A stretch of DNA of 64,000 nucleotides from contig NZ_CP009455.1 of NCBI RefSeq assembly GCF_000759535.1, positions 3,038,001-3,102,000 of the forward strand. The letters run 5' to 3'. A model generated the notes under the pieces. That model saw only the letters and a program-made list of their open reading frames with translations, ran no database searches and was not told where the DNA came from. Position numbers and translations under genes: made by a program. Position 1 is the stretch's first letter; each line of letters starts with the position of its first letter. Of the stretch, positions 21,956 to 30,909 are shown piece by piece. Origin of the DNA: Pseudomonas cremoricolorata. Lineage in GTDB: Bacteria > Pseudomonadota > Gammaproteobacteria > Pseudomonadales > Pseudomonadaceae.

Positions 21956-23956
21956 TTACCGCCCACCCCGGCTCAGTTCACCCAGTCGCCCAGAGATCGA
22001 CTGCATACCCTTGCCCAGTTCGCGCAATGCGTTGGCGTCCCGTGCACCTTGCTCGCTGGCGGAGTGGATACGCACCGCCAGTTCATTGATTTCGTGGGTG
22101 ACGTGGCTTTGCTCCTGGGCTGCCACGGCAATTTGCTGCGCGCGCCGTACGATATCGTCGAAGCTGCCCACCGTGGTGCCGAGGGTGGATGCGACGCCAA
22201 CCGCCTGCTGCACCGAGGCGCGTGTGCGCTCGGCGCCGTTTTGCATCGTGGCAACCGCCGCGCTCGACGCCTGGCGAAGTTGCGAAATCATTTCCTGAAT
22301 CTCGTTGGCAGAGGTTTGCGTGCGGCCGGCCAGGGTTCTGACTTCGTCGGCCACCACCGCGAAGCCGCGGCCCTGTTCGCCGGCACGTGCGGCTTCGATG
22401 GCCGCGTTGAGTGCCAGCAGGTTGGTTTGTTGCGAGATGGACTTGATCACCTCCAGCACGCTGCCGACCCGCTCGATGTCCGCGCCCAGCTGGGTGATGG
22501 CGTCGGCCGCACCGGCAATGTCCGTGGCCAGCACTTCGATGAACTGGCTGTTGTCGTTGACCTGATTCTGACTGTGTTGTGCCTCATCCAGCGAGCGTTG
22601 GGCAGTGTCGGAACAGTCAGAGGTATTGTGCGCAACTTCGCTGGCGCTGGCCGACATCTCGGTGATGGCGGTCGCCAGCAAGGTGTTGTCCTGGCGTTGC
22701 GACTCAGCCCGCTCGGCCAGACCGTGGGACAACTGCGCCAGGTCGTTGGCCTGACGCTCGAGGGAAACAGACTCTTCGGCAATACGATTGAGCATCTCGC
22801 GCAGTGAACCAGCGTAGCGGTTGACCGATTCACGCAGTGCGCCAATTTCATCGGCACGCAGGATCTCCAGGCGGGCGCCGGCCTGACCGCCCTGGCCCAG
22901 GCTGTCGATTTGCCGGGTGGTTTCTTCGAGCTGTACCAGCAGGCGTTTGCCGGCCAGCCAGGCCAGACCCAGCAGCAGGCCCATCAGCGGCAGGAGGAAC
23001 AGCAATATTTGCCCGGTCAGATGATTCGCCAGGCCGACCACGCGCGACTCAGGCGTTACCAGGCCGATCCGCCAGCCGGTGTTTTCCATGGTCGCCAGCG
23101 TCACATAGGCCGGCGTATCGAGCCTGGCATCGTGGTCGAGTCGGAAGGTCGAGATGGCCGGCAACGTGTCGGCAAGGCGATCGGCCACAGGCTGCAGCCA
23201 GGATTGCTCCTTGCTCAGCGCGGCCACGGTCAACAGGGCCTTGCCGGCTTTGTTGTCGGGAAAGAACAGCACGTTTCCTGCGGCATCGACCGCGAACGCA
23301 TAGCCGCCGGTGATGCCGCCTTTTTCCTGGAGGAAGGTCGCCAGGCCGTCCAATTTGAGGTCGATAGTCGCCACACCTGCGAACGCGCCCGCACGCTGGT
23401 ACGGCACGCTGCAGGTGGTCATGGCTACGCCGCTGACCGGGTCTTGGTAGGCATCGGACCAGACGCAACGGCCCGGCGCTGTGGACTTGACCCCGGTGTA
23501 CCAGGACTCGGCCTGGTAGGGCGAGGTACTGGCGTCGTTGTATTCATTGGAAAAGCTCAGTTTATTGTCGGCGCCACGGGCCCAGAAGAAGCTGCGTCGT
23601 TCAGTCCCTGGGATGAAGGCGTTGGGCTCGGGCCAGACGCCGCCCCCTGCGATGGCTGCATCGCCATGGCTATCGATGATGCCCGCCAGGTTGTCCTGGA
23701 ACAGTGCCACATCGCGCGGCAGGGTCTGCGCCAGAAGGGCCATGGCCGAAGCCGTGCCTTCGATGCGGTTGAGCGGCAAGGCCAGTTCATTGGTCAGCGC
23801 CTTGGCCGACTGCTCGGCCGCCTCGGTGCCAGCGGCCAGCAGCCGCGGCTTGCCGCCCAGGGTAATCACGGCAAAGATCGCCACCGCCGTCAGAACCAGC
23901 AGCCCCAGAATGGCCAGCGTCATGCGCTGCGAAATACGTGCGGGAATCAATGACAT
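21956..23956 (-). CDS. transmembrane chemoreceptor with dCache domain
   Basis: 666 aa. TM1 about residues 12-33 ([20 protein letters not shown]), a periplasmic double-Cache domain about 35-305 (motifs [27 protein letters not shown]), TM2 about 310-330 ([16 protein letters not shown]), HAMP and a cytoplasmic coiled coil with the MCP tip [20 protein letters not shown]. There is no CheR-binding pentapeptide; it ends LGELSRGGR. The ligand is unknown: the Tyr/Trp/Asp pattern only partly fits known amino-acid or amine Cache motifs. A GCCGACA sequence resembling the -10 of a motility sigma-factor promoter lies about 40 bp upstream. Confidence 0.9.
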   Translation of the reverse strand: MSLIPARISQRMTLAILGLLVLTAVAIFAVITLGGKPRLLAAGTEAAEQSAKALTNELALPLNRIEGTASAMALLAQTLPRDVALFQDNLAGIIDSHGDAAIAGGGVWPEPNAFIPGTERRSFFWARGADNKLSFSNEYNDASTSPYQAESWYTGVKSTAPGRCVWSDAYQDPVSGVAMTTCSVPYQRAGAFAGVATIDLKLDGLATFLQEKGGITGGYAFAVDAAGNVLFFPDNKAGKALLTVAALSKEQSWLQPVADRLADTLPAISTFRLDHDARLDTPAYVTLATMENTGWRIGLVTPESRVVGLANHLTGQILLFLLPLMGLLLGLAWLAGKRLLVQLEETTRQIDSLGQGGQAGARLEILRADEIGALRESVNRYAGSLREMLNRIAEESVSLERQANDLAQLSHGLAERAESQRQDNTLLATAITEMSASASEVAHNTSDCSDTAQRSLDEAQHSQNQVNDNSQFIEVLATDIAGAADAITQLGADIERVGSVLEVIKSISQQTNLLALNAAIEAARAGEQGRGFAVVADEVRTLAGRTQTSANEIQEMISQLRQASSAAVATMQNGAERTRASVQQAVGVASTLGTTVGSFDDIVRRAQQIAVAAQEQSHVTHEINELAVRIHSASEQGARDANALRELGKGMQSISGRLGELSRGGR

Positions 23957-24159
23957 CGAAAGGCTCCGAAAACCACGGTCTGTTGACCTTGTGTCGGCGG
24001 GGCTGGGGCAAAGCTGAAGAGCGGTGGGCGTTTATATTTCCGAGCCTAGGAGGCTCGACGCTGACGATTACACGTGATGCACCCAATGACGGTGGGGCGC
24101 CCAGCAGGGCAGGGCGTAATTGAACCGGTCAAAGGGTCAAGCGCGCCATACCGTCTGCC

Positions 24160-24405
24160 TCAATACTTGCCCTTGGGGCTTTTCTCGAACTTCCACTCGG
24201 TCATCTTCTTCGACGCCAGGAAGCTTTTACAGGCGGCGATGAATTCGTGGCGGTTCGCTTCCTTCGACAGGCTGGCGAGGTTCTTCTCGTACAACTCGGG
24301 GCCGCAGTTTTCCGCGGTTGGCTCGGGCACTTTTTCTTCTGTGCAGCCTGCCAGGATTGCAACAACGCTCATTGTTGCTGCGAGAGTGGCGAAGCGATTA
24401 CGCAT
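24160..24405 (-). CDS. small lipoprotein
   Basis: 81 aa. Signal peptide with lipobox AILAGC, lipidated Cys21; mature part about 60 residues, highly charged, with two further cysteines (ENCGPEL, AACKSF) that could form a disulfide. Phrases such as EANRHEFIAACKSFLASK resemble TrbK-type entry-exclusion lipoproteins found as stand-alone genes in pseudomonads, but there is no conjugation gene nearby, so the name should not be taken as function. It ends in basic residues (SPKGKY). Confidence 0.75.
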   Translation of the reverse strand: MRNRFATLAATMSVVAILAGCTEEKVPEPTAENCGPELYEKNLASLSKEANRHEFIAACKSFLASKKMTEWKFEKSPKGKY

Positions 24406-24548
24406 GGATTCTTCCTTGATCGATCATTTTTGGTACGCACCACGGCGGCTGATCGGCGCGGTGCTTTTCATCGTTTCTCGTGTGCGATGGGTGACACGTG
24501 GTGTTTGTCGATTGCGCGGGTGATTAGTTCCGCAACCCTAGTGCTAGT

Positions 24549-25052
24549 TCAAGCCTGCTCGTCCGCCTCCTGCTTATAGACGCGCAAGCCCCGAGCCTGA
24601 TAGTTGGCCAGCGCCGCCGGGTGATCGAGGCTGCAGGTGTGTACCCAGACCCGCTCGGTGCCCGGCCATTGCCAGGCCGATTCGAGGGCGTGGCTGAGCA
24701 GGGCGCCGCCGAAGCCACAGCCGAGAAACTGCGGGGCCAGGCCGAAGTAGCGGATCTCGGCATTACACTGGTCGGGGCGGTGCAGCTCGTAATAACCGGC
24801 AATGGCGCCGCGGTGATAGGCCACCCAGGTGCGATGGCAGGGCTGCTCGACGAGGGCCTGCCACTGGGCGTCGCTCCACGCCAGCAGATCGCCCCAGCCC
24901 CATGAGCCGCCGACCAACTGGTAGAGGAAGCGGTTCAACGCGGGCTGCGGAACTTCACACTCGACGATCTGCAGATCATCACGCGGCGGTTTGGCCTGCA
25001 GCTCGGAGGCTGAGGTCATTTCCAGGTAGTAAGTGATGCACGACGCTGCCAT
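24549..25052 (-). CDS. GNAT N-acetyltransferase
   Basis: 167 aa from ATG 25052 (MAASCITYYLEM); the open frame extends 13 codons further and only a weak GAGGG precedes this start. The acetyl-CoA loop is FLGCGFGGALLSHALESAW, preceded by AEIRYFGLAPQ and followed by VWVHTCSLDHPAALANYQARG, a complete GNAT core. Trp-rich GGSWGWGDLLAW near residue 50 is characteristic of a Pseudomonas subfamily of unknown acceptor. Convergent or unlinked neighbours give no pathway clue. Confidence 0.82.
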   Translation of the reverse strand: MAASCITYYLEMTSASELQAKPPRDDLQIVECEVPQPALNRFLYQLVGGSWGWGDLLAWSDAQWQALVEQPCHRTWVAYHRGAIAGYYELHRPDQCNAEIRYFGLAPQFLGCGFGGALLSHALESAWQWPGTERVWVHTCSLDHPAALANYQARGLRVYKQEADEQA

Positions 25053-25100
25053 GGACTGCTTGCCCTCGTTCGCAAATGAACAGCGGAGCATGCCACATTC

Positions 25101-26657
25101 CTACAGCTTGAAACGCACCTGAATCGTGCTCAGGCCCGAGGAAGTATCCAGCGAAATGCACTGTTCGCCGTACCCTGAGTAACTCTTGACCAGCCGCATG
25201 CCTAGCCCGGTGCCGCTGGGTTTGGGGTAGTGCTCGGGAAAGCCATCGCCCTCATCGCTGACCAATATCAGCGCGTCGTCGCCGTCCTTCACTACCTTGA
25301 CGCAGATCGTGCCGCGGCCGTACTTCAAGGCGTTGGTGACCAGTTCGCAGATCACCAGGCCCAGGGGCGCCATGCGTTCGGCGGGCAGTAAGAAGGCATC
25401 CACGGTGTGTTCGATACGCGGGTCGCCGAAGGCTTTTTTCATATCGCCGAGCAAGTCACTTACATATTCGGACACGCTGACGCCTTGCTCATTGGCATCC
25501 CGGTACAGGCGCTCATGCACGGCAGCAATGGTCAGCACCCGGTTGGCGGCAATCTGCAGCTGCGCCTTGACGCTTTCTTCGTTAGACAGGTTGGCTTGCA
25601 ACAGCAGCAGGGTATTGACCAGGTGCAGGCTGTTCTTCACCCGGTGGTGAATTTCCTCGAGGTGCAAACCGGTTTCGCTGAGTTTGGTACTTTGCGCATC
25701 CACCAAGGCGGCCAGACGCAGCTCCTGCTCGTGACGCTCGGTGATGTCCCGCGATACCGCGATGATCTTGTCCAGTTCACCTGTTTCGTCATAGATCGGC
25801 GCCGCCGTGACGTCCCACCAGCGCGGCTCGCCCTTGAGAGTGGGGCAGAACGATTCGAAACGCACTGAATCGCCTTTTTTCACCTGGCTGAGTGCGTCGA
25901 TGACCGCATGCTTGGAGACATCGGGCCACAGGTCGACCCAAGGCTTGCCGGCAACCTCGGTGAAATCGGCGATCTGCATCCGGCACAAGCCCGCTTCGTT
26001 GAAAAACTCGACCTCACCTTGGCACGACAGGATCTTCACGCAGTCCGGGCTGGCGTTGAGGATGCTCTCCGAGTAGGGGTGCGCACTCCTGCTTTCCAGC
26101 TTGGCGCTCAGGCGTTCGAGGGTCATGGAGATGATCGTGGCCAGCCCTTCGAGGAACACCAGATCACTTTCGATGAAGTCTTCGCCGTCACGACTGTCTA
26201 CTTCCAACACGCCAAACGTGCCGCTGACGCCTCGAACCGGCACGTTGATCGCGCGTTTGATGCCGTAGTCGCGCAGCAGACTCGGCGTGCGGAAGCGCAG
26301 TTCCTCGCCTAGATGGTTGGAAATGACCGGGCGGTTGCTGGTGAAGGCGTAGCCAGCAGGGCTTGCGTCATCGCCGCCGACGGTGGCTGAGCCGATATCG
26401 CTGGCATCCCATCCCACGCCGTGGCCCAGACGAAGCAATGCGCTATCGACAACCGGCTGCAGCACTTTGGCGAACGGCGTGTCCATGCCCTTGGCTGCGA
26501 TCTGGCACGCTTGGGTCAGCAGATCGTCGGTGTCGATGATCGTCAGTGACTCTACCGCGAAGTTCACCACCAGCTCATGCTGTCTGCGCAAACGACTGTG
26601 TGAAACCTGTAGAGCGGCGCGAACGAATTCGTCAGGTGACAGAGCAGGCATGGGCAT
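25101..26657 (-). CDS. soluble GAF-PAS sensor histidine kinase (HisKA_2 type)
   Basis: 518 aa without membrane segments. GAF domain about 25-185 (ISNHLGEELRFRTPSLL, INVPVRGVSGTFGVLEVDSR), PAS about 195-310 (ILNASPDCVKILSCQGEV, AVSRDITERHEQE). The HisKA_2 dimerisation helix carries HHRVKNSLHLVNTLLLLQA, phospho-acceptor His338. The ATPase has VICELVTNALKYG (N box), DEGDGFPEHYPKPSGTGLGM (G boxes). This class is used in light, stress or general stress partner-switch signalling. GAF plus PAS could bind a bilin or small molecule, but no bilin Cys context was recognised. No response regulator is adjacent, so it is an orphan kinase. Confidence 0.9.
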   Translation of the reverse strand: MPMPALSPDEFVRAALQVSHSRLRRQHELVVNFAVESLTIIDTDDLLTQACQIAAKGMDTPFAKVLQPVVDSALLRLGHGVGWDASDIGSATVGGDDASPAGYAFTSNRPVISNHLGEELRFRTPSLLRDYGIKRAINVPVRGVSGTFGVLEVDSRDGEDFIESDLVFLEGLATIISMTLERLSAKLESRSAHPYSESILNASPDCVKILSCQGEVEFFNEAGLCRMQIADFTEVAGKPWVDLWPDVSKHAVIDALSQVKKGDSVRFESFCPTLKGEPRWWDVTAAPIYDETGELDKIIAVSRDITERHEQELRLAALVDAQSTKLSETGLHLEEIHHRVKNSLHLVNTLLLLQANLSNEESVKAQLQIAANRVLTIAAVHERLYRDANEQGVSVSEYVSDLLGDMKKAFGDPRIEHTVDAFLLPAERMAPLGLVICELVTNALKYGRGTICVKVVKDGDDALILVSDEGDGFPEHYPKPSGTGLGMRLVKSYSGYGEQCISLDTSSGLSTIQVRFKL

Positions 26658-26998
26658 ATCCGAGATGAAGGAGAGGGCGCAAACGCCGGGAATCTACACC
26701 TAATGCTGGCGCGGGAATAGGTTTTCCCGCCAGGCGATCCATTTCGATGTTGCGACAACAAGACTGTGAAGCACGACGCAAAAAAAACCTGTGCCATGGG
26801 AATGTTTCAAACCGTTACTGGTCGATGAAGGGCGCCTCGAATTTATCCTCGCGCCGCACCATTGAGCCTCTGCCCACTGAGCACTGTGCTGGCACCTCCG
26901 TTATCACGGTGGCGCCGGGCACGGCCGGGCACGGCGCCCGGCAGGTCCGTCCCGCGCCGACGACCGCCGCAACCATCCGACCTCGATAAGGAGATCTT
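26658..26998. other. intergenic region with GC-rich repeats
   Basis: 341 bp between divergent genes; I see no coding region. It contains two direct copies of CGGGCACGGC around 26916-26935 and an inverted pair GGCGCCG (26911-26917) / CGGCGCC (26932-26938), which could fold in the leader of the downstream lipoprotein mRNA. No clear promoter was assigned. Confidence 0.4.
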
Positions 26999-27328
26999 AT
27001 GCGCACTCTCAAACTGGCTCTGGCGGCCTTGCCTTTCTTCGTTCTCGCCGGCTGCGGCAACGATGCCCTGGATGGCACCTATGAACAGACCACCAAGGTC
27101 ATGGGCTTCGAATCGCCCAAGCAGACCTGGGAGTTCTCCAAGGACTACATCACCGTCAATGGCAGCAAGCTCAAGGTCGATGAGTGGGAGCGCAAGGACG
27201 ATATCGTCACCGCCCGCAACAAGGACGGCCAGGCGCTGATCAACGTGCGTGTGCTGGACGGCGGCAAGCGTCTGGAAACCGTCGGCGGCAACGAGATGGC
27301 GAAGAACATCTTCGTGCGCGTCGACTGA
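26999..27328 (+). CDS. lipoprotein of unknown function
   Basis: 109 aa with AAGGAGA before the ATG. The signal peptide ends in the lipobox FVLAGC, giving lipidated Cys18. The mature part is a compact beta-rich domain (GTYEQTTKVMG, TWEFSKDYITVNGSKLKVDEW, TARNKDGQALINVRVLDGG). The pattern of short strands and turns recalls small lipocalin-like or DUF-type stress lipoproteins in pseudomonads; no name is certain. It is followed by a strong terminator and appears monocistronic. Confidence 0.78.
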   Translation: MRTLKLALAALPFFVLAGCGNDALDGTYEQTTKVMGFESPKQTWEFSKDYITVNGSKLKVDEWERKDDIVTARNKDGQALINVRVLDGGKRLETVGGNEMAKNIFVRVD

Positions 27329-27343
27329 TTCAGCCGCTCAGCG

Positions 27344-27371
27344 ATCGGGGCTGCGACGCAGTCCCGATTTC
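27344..27371 (+). terminator. intrinsic terminator
   Basis: Stem ATCGGGGCTGC (27344-27354) / GCAGTCCCGAT (27358-27368), 11 bp with one G-T wobble, loop GAC, then TTTC. It lies 16 bp after the lipoprotein stop and before the convergent SDR gene. Confidence 0.65.
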
Positions 27372-27397
27372 ACCTGTCAACGCCAGACCCACCTGCC

Positions 27398-28165
27398 TCA
27401 CTCGCCTTCGCGTGCCGCCGCCATCTGGTCGTTGAAGTTATTGAAGAACTCCGCGTAATCCTCCCCGCGCTCAGCGAAGCGCAGCGGCTTGACCCGCTCC
27501 ACCAGAATCTCGTCTGCCTCCGGCGTGTGCTGGAAGATGTCCATGACCTCATCGATGAAGGCCTGCAACGGCATGGCATGGGGATCGTTCGCCTGGCGTT
27601 CGCCCATCAAGTGGGTCTGCACGTAGGGCGGGGCCAGTTCGTGAACCCGTATCGCAGTGTCCTTGAGCTGGTAGCGCAACGATTGCGTGTAGGAGTGAAT
27701 CGCCGCCTTGCTGGCGCTGTAGCTTGGGGTCAGCGCCAGGGGCAGGAACGCAAGGCCTGACGACACCGTGACCACCGCCGCATGGGGCTGCCTGAGAAAG
27801 TGCGGCACCAGCCAGCCATCCAGACGAATCGGCCCGAGCAGGTTGGTGGCGATGGTCGCCTCCAGTTCGGTGGCGCCTTCGCGCAGGGATTCGCCGCGCA
27901 TGATGCCGGCGGCGTGGATCACCGCATTGAGCGTTGGGTACTCGGCCAGCAGCCGCTGCACAGCACGTTCGCTATCGGCCGCATCGCTGACGTCCATCAC
28001 CTGGTAATGCAGGCCGGGGCTGGCGGCGACGGCCTGTTGCAGGACGTCTTCGCGGCGTCCGGCGATGATCACCTGGTTACCCAGGGCCAGGAAGGCCTTG
28101 GCCAGCTCCAGGCCGATACCGCTGCCGCCGCCGGTGACCAGAAGGGTGTTGTCTTTGGTGTGCAT
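27398..28165 (-). CDS. short-chain dehydrogenase/reductase, DltE-like
   Basis: 255 aa from ATG 28165; a much longer open frame upstream lacks family sequence. The Rossmann glycine motif TGGGSGIGLELAKAFL (about 10-25), NAVIHAAGIM, the catalytic Ser in TVSSGLAFLPLA and YSASKAA are all present, so it is a complete classical SDR. The C-terminal segment EFFNNFNDQM is typical of DltE-like oxidoreductases, whose substrates are not well defined. It is convergent with the lipoprotein gene and divergent from a small acidic protein. Confidence 0.85.
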   Translation of the reverse strand: MHTKDNTLLVTGGGSGIGLELAKAFLALGNQVIIAGRREDVLQQAVAASPGLHYQVMDVSDAADSERAVQRLLAEYPTLNAVIHAAGIMRGESLREGATELEATIATNLLGPIRLDGWLVPHFLRQPHAAVVTVSSGLAFLPLALTPSYSASKAAIHSYTQSLRYQLKDTAIRVHELAPPYVQTHLMGERQANDPHAMPLQAFIDEVMDIFQHTPEADEILVERVKPLRFAERGEDYAEFFNNFNDQMAAAREGE

Positions 28166-28324
28166 GCTCGAGTCCTCTGCTGCATGTGGGGTGTTCGGGC
28201 TGGGGTACGAAGGTCTGACTACAGCCGGCCTTCGATGACTGCACGGCTGCGTATCCACAACGGCCAGGGAACATCGCCGCGATGGCGCGCCTCCAATGTG
28301 CAACCCCACCAGGAGACACCCGCC

Positions 28325-28462
28325 ATGCAACCGCAAACCGCAGGCCAGGAAGAGCAGGGCCCAAGCCAGGTGCCGTTCGTCAACGACCCGCTCAAGCCCG
28401 CCAACCAAAATGTAAAGCCCGTCGAAGCTGAAGACGAAGACCCCGAGGTGGAGCCTGAATAG
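28325..28462 (+). CDS. small acidic protein
   Basis: 45 aa: AGGAGA lies 7 bp before ATG 28325. The composition is Gln/Pro/Glu-rich with the acidic end [12 protein letters not shown] and a middle [17 protein letters not shown]. No cysteine, no membrane segment, probably disordered. Codon usage and the strong ribosome site support expression. I do not recognise a function. Confidence 0.6.
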   Translation: MQPQTAGQEEQGPSQVPFVNDPLKPANQNVKPVEAEDEDPEVEPE

Positions 28463-28503
28463 GATGCGTGCACCTAGGCTGCTACCGCCTCGGAAAGGCT
28501 GCC

Positions 28504-28644
28504 ATGCACAAGCGTGACCTGCCGCAAAAGCAGTGTCCGGTGTGTGGCCGTCCCTTCACCTGGCGCAAGAAATGGGAGCGCTGCTGGCACGAGGTGCGCT
28601 ACTGCTCGGAGCGCTGCCGGCGTCAGCGCGGGGTAATCGCCTAG
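28504..28644 (+). CDS. DUF2256 small zinc-binding protein
   Basis: 46 aa: [20 protein letters not shown] then [20 protein letters not shown] and a short tail. Two CxxC-type pairs (CPVCG and YCSERC) plus Trp/Arg-rich spacing match the DUF2256 family, which is usually found as a tiny stand-alone gene in proteobacteria and often near photolyase-like or cryptochrome genes; no such gene is present here. The cysteines probably bind zinc. It lies 41 bp after the small acidic gene and may be co-transcribed. Confidence 0.8.
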   Translation: MHKRDLPQKQCPVCGRPFTWRKKWERCWHEVRYCSERCRRQRGVIA

Positions 28645-28798
28645 GCGCCTGCCCGCAGTCACGGGCGACTCCCTGTATGGCGCTGCGCGCTTCGTTCTGC
28701 TTCGGCACTGCACCGTGTTGGGCCTGGCTTCTGGAGAATAAATGAACTCCTGATTTGCCCGCTCGCTCAACTGAGAAATCTCCCGAGACAGGCATGCG

Positions 28799-29575
28799 AT
28801 GCTCCCACACAGCGAACAAGGCCAAGGGCCGATCACCTTCGTGTTGATGCACTTCCTCGGCGGTTCGCACCGCACCTGGGGGCCGACCATTCCCTTCCTC
28901 GACCGCACGCACCACTGCGTAGCCCTGAACACCCCAGGCTTCGGCGATGCCCACGATGTGCCGGGCTATTCGGTCAGTGAAATGGCCGATCATATCGACC
29001 GCACCATTGGCCAACTCAACCTCAAGCGCTGCATCCTGGTCGGCCATTCCATGACCGGCAAGGTCGCCGTGGTGCTGGCCGCGCGTCGCCCCGACTACCT
29101 GCAAGGTCTGGTACTGGTGGCGCCGTCGCCACCCGGGCCACAGCCGATGAGCGAGGAAGATCGTGACCAGCAGCGCCAGTACGGCGCCACGCGCGCAGAA
29201 GCCGAAGCCTTCGTCGACGACTCGAGCTTTCACCGGCTGCCCGAACCGTTGCGCGAAGTGGCCATCGGCGATGCCCAGGCCGTCAATCTTGAGGCCTGGC
29301 GCGCCTGGGTCGACCACGGCAGCCGTGAAGACTGGCAGGCGCGCATCGGCACGCTGCCGTATCCGGCGCTGCTGGTGTGCGGCGCCGACGATGCACAGGT
29401 GCCCGCTGCCGAAGAACAGCGACGCACCACCCTCGCGCCATTCCCAGACGGCACCTTGTTGACCCTGCCCGCTGCCGGGCATTTGATGCCGCTGCAAACA
29501 CCCCAGGCCCTGGCCAAGGTGATGCTCGAATTCGCTGACCGTATCGCTGTGACTATCCCTGAAGGAGAACGTTGA
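28799..29575 (+). CDS. alpha/beta hydrolase
   Basis: 258 aa cytosolic enzyme. HFLGGSHRTW is the oxyanion loop, GFGDAHD the following turn, LVGHSMTGKVA the nucleophile elbow with Ser, VCGADDAQVPA the acid, and AAGHLMPLQ the catalytic His. It belongs to the esterase/haloperoxidase-like branch of the fold. The stop overlaps the start of the next SDR gene (TGATG), so the two form an operon and may act on the same compound, for example hydrolysis of an ester or lactone followed by oxidation; this is inference. No clear ribosome site precedes the chosen ATG. Confidence 0.82.
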   Translation: MLPHSEQGQGPITFVLMHFLGGSHRTWGPTIPFLDRTHHCVALNTPGFGDAHDVPGYSVSEMADHIDRTIGQLNLKRCILVGHSMTGKVAVVLAARRPDYLQGLVLVAPSPPGPQPMSEEDRDQQRQYGATRAEAEAFVDDSSFHRLPEPLREVAIGDAQAVNLEAWRAWVDHGSREDWQARIGTLPYPALLVCGADDAQVPAAEEQRRTTLAPFPDGTLLTLPAAGHLMPLQTPQALAKVMLEFADRIAVTIPEGER

Positions 29576-30372
29576 TGGACTTGGGCTTGAACAACCGTGT
29601 GGCATTGATCAGCGGCGCTGCGGGCGGGATTGGCCTGGCCACCGCACGCCTGCTGGCCGAGGAAGGAGTAAAGCTGGTGCTGACCGACATGGATCAGCAG
29701 AAGCTGGAGGAATCGGCGAAAGACCTGGGCGGCGATCCGCTGCTGGTCGCCGCTGACATGACCGATCAAGCACAAGTCGATGACTTGGTGCGCCAGGCCG
29801 AATTGCGCTTTGGCCAGGTCGACATCGTCGTGCACACCGCAGGCGTCACCGGGGCCAAGGGCGACCCTCTTGAGCTGGCCGATGCCGACTATCAAGAGGC
29901 CTGGGACACCGACTTCTTCAGCGCCGTGCGCGTGGCTCGCGCCACCGTGCCCGCCATGCGCAAGCGCCGCTGGGGTCGGCTGGTGTGCATCACCTCGGAA
30001 AACGCGGTGCAGCCGTATTGGGAAGAGGCCGTATACAACGTTGCCAAGGCGGCACTGGCCGCGTTCATCAAGAACCTGTCGTACAAGGAAGCGGCCAAGG
30101 GCGTGCTGTGCAACACGGTATCGCCAGCCTTCATCGAAACCGGCATGACCGACGGCATGATGAAAAAGCGCGCTGAAGAATTGGGCGTGAGCTTCGAGGA
30201 TGCGATCAAGAGCTTCCTCAAAGAAGAACGTCCGGGCATCGTGCAGGAGCGCCGCGGCCAACCCGAGGAAGTCGCTGCCGCCATCGCGCTGCTGGTCTCC
30301 GAGCGTGCTTCGTTCATCAACGGCAGCAACTTGCGCGTCGATGGCGGGTCGGTGCAGAGTGTGCAGAACTGA
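29575..30372 (+). CDS. short-chain dehydrogenase/reductase
   Basis: 265 aa from ATG 29575, with AAGGAG 8 bp upstream; a TTG directly before is less likely. Glycine motif SGAAGGIGLATARLLAEEG (about 12-30), Asp37 in TDMD suggesting NAD+ preference, HTAGVTG, catalytic Ser in CITSENAVQ and YNVAKAAL with Tyr/Lys, and the C-terminal NGSNLRVDGGS. A complete classical SDR of the 3-oxoacyl-ACP reductase type. It is translationally coupled to the alpha/beta hydrolase upstream. Confidence 0.88.
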   Translation: MDLGLNNRVALISGAAGGIGLATARLLAEEGVKLVLTDMDQQKLEESAKDLGGDPLLVAADMTDQAQVDDLVRQAELRFGQVDIVVHTAGVTGAKGDPLELADADYQEAWDTDFFSAVRVARATVPAMRKRRWGRLVCITSENAVQPYWEEAVYNVAKAALAAFIKNLSYKEAAKGVLCNTVSPAFIETGMTDGMMKKRAEELGVSFEDAIKSFLKEERPGIVQERRGQPEEVAAAIALLVSERASFINGSNLRVDGGSVQSVQN

Positions 30373-30447
30373 GGCCGCTAGCAACAGCCGAGTGATGCTT
30401 TGCAGCCTTCAATGGGCCAGTGATTGAGTCACTGGCCTTTTCATTGC

Positions 30448-30735
30448 TCAGCCAGCCTCCCGCCCGACTCCCTCCCACATGCTCACGTAGGGATGGCTGC
30501 AGAACTCGATGGTGTTGCCCCAGGGGGCCTGGCAATAGGCGATCTGGTAGCCCTTGGCCGGGTCGATGGTCAATACCTCGGTGCGCGCCTTGCCGCCGGC
30601 CGCTTGCAGGCGGGCGACGGTCTGGTGGATATCAGGGGCGGTCAGGCCGATAGGGTGGAAGACCGTTTTCCAGTAGGTGAAGGTTTCGCCCACGGGGTCG
30701 CTGTACCAGGTGATGGCGGTAGGCAGGTCAGGCAC
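30448..30735 (-). CDS. VOC (glyoxalase-fold) protein, apparently truncated
   Basis: 95 aa beginning at a GTG without a ribosome site. The start VPDLPTAITWYSD is the usual first strand and helix of a VOC module, but after 14 residues it jumps to PVGETFTYWKTVFHPIG and the second module (LTAPDIHQTVARLQAAGGKA, CQAPWGNTIEFCSHPY). A full VOC protein needs two modules of about 55 residues, so most of the first seems deleted. Metal-binding Glu in NTIEF is kept. It lies next to a truncated AraC gene, so this locus has lost DNA. Probably non-functional. Confidence 0.55.
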   Translation of the reverse strand: MPDLPTAITWYSDPVGETFTYWKTVFHPIGLTAPDIHQTVARLQAAGGKARTEVLTIDPAKGYQIAYCQAPWGNTIEFCSHPYVSMWEGVGREAG

Positions 30736-30798
30736 GGTCCGGCCTGTGTGCGGCGCAGTAAAAGGGCGTGGGTCACGGTCGGTTATCCTTGCCGGGTT

Positions 30799-30909
30799 TC
30801 AGTGACGTCTCAGGGCCTGGCTCGGGGTTTCCCCGAAGCGCTGCTTGTACTCGTCGCTGAAGCGTCCGAGGTGGGTGAGGCCCCAGCGCAGGGCCACGCC
30901 TGCCAGGGT
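30799..30909 (-). pseudogene. AraC-family regulator, last 36 codons only
   Basis: Reading leftward from 30909: TLAGVALRWGLTHLGRFSDE and YKQRFGETPSQALRRH then TGA at 30799. This is the second helix-turn-helix of an AraC/XylS regulator (the GRFSxxYKxxFGxTPS signature). No start and no upstream part exist: it begins directly behind the stop codon of the SRAP gene, in the same frame. It is the 3' scrap of a deleted gene. Confidence 0.75.

Noticed and set aside
28166-28408. Long N-terminal extension of the DltE-like dehydrogenase
   Set aside because: Extension is not SDR-like and would run antisense through the small acidic gene; the Rossmann motif starts 9 residues after ATG 28165.
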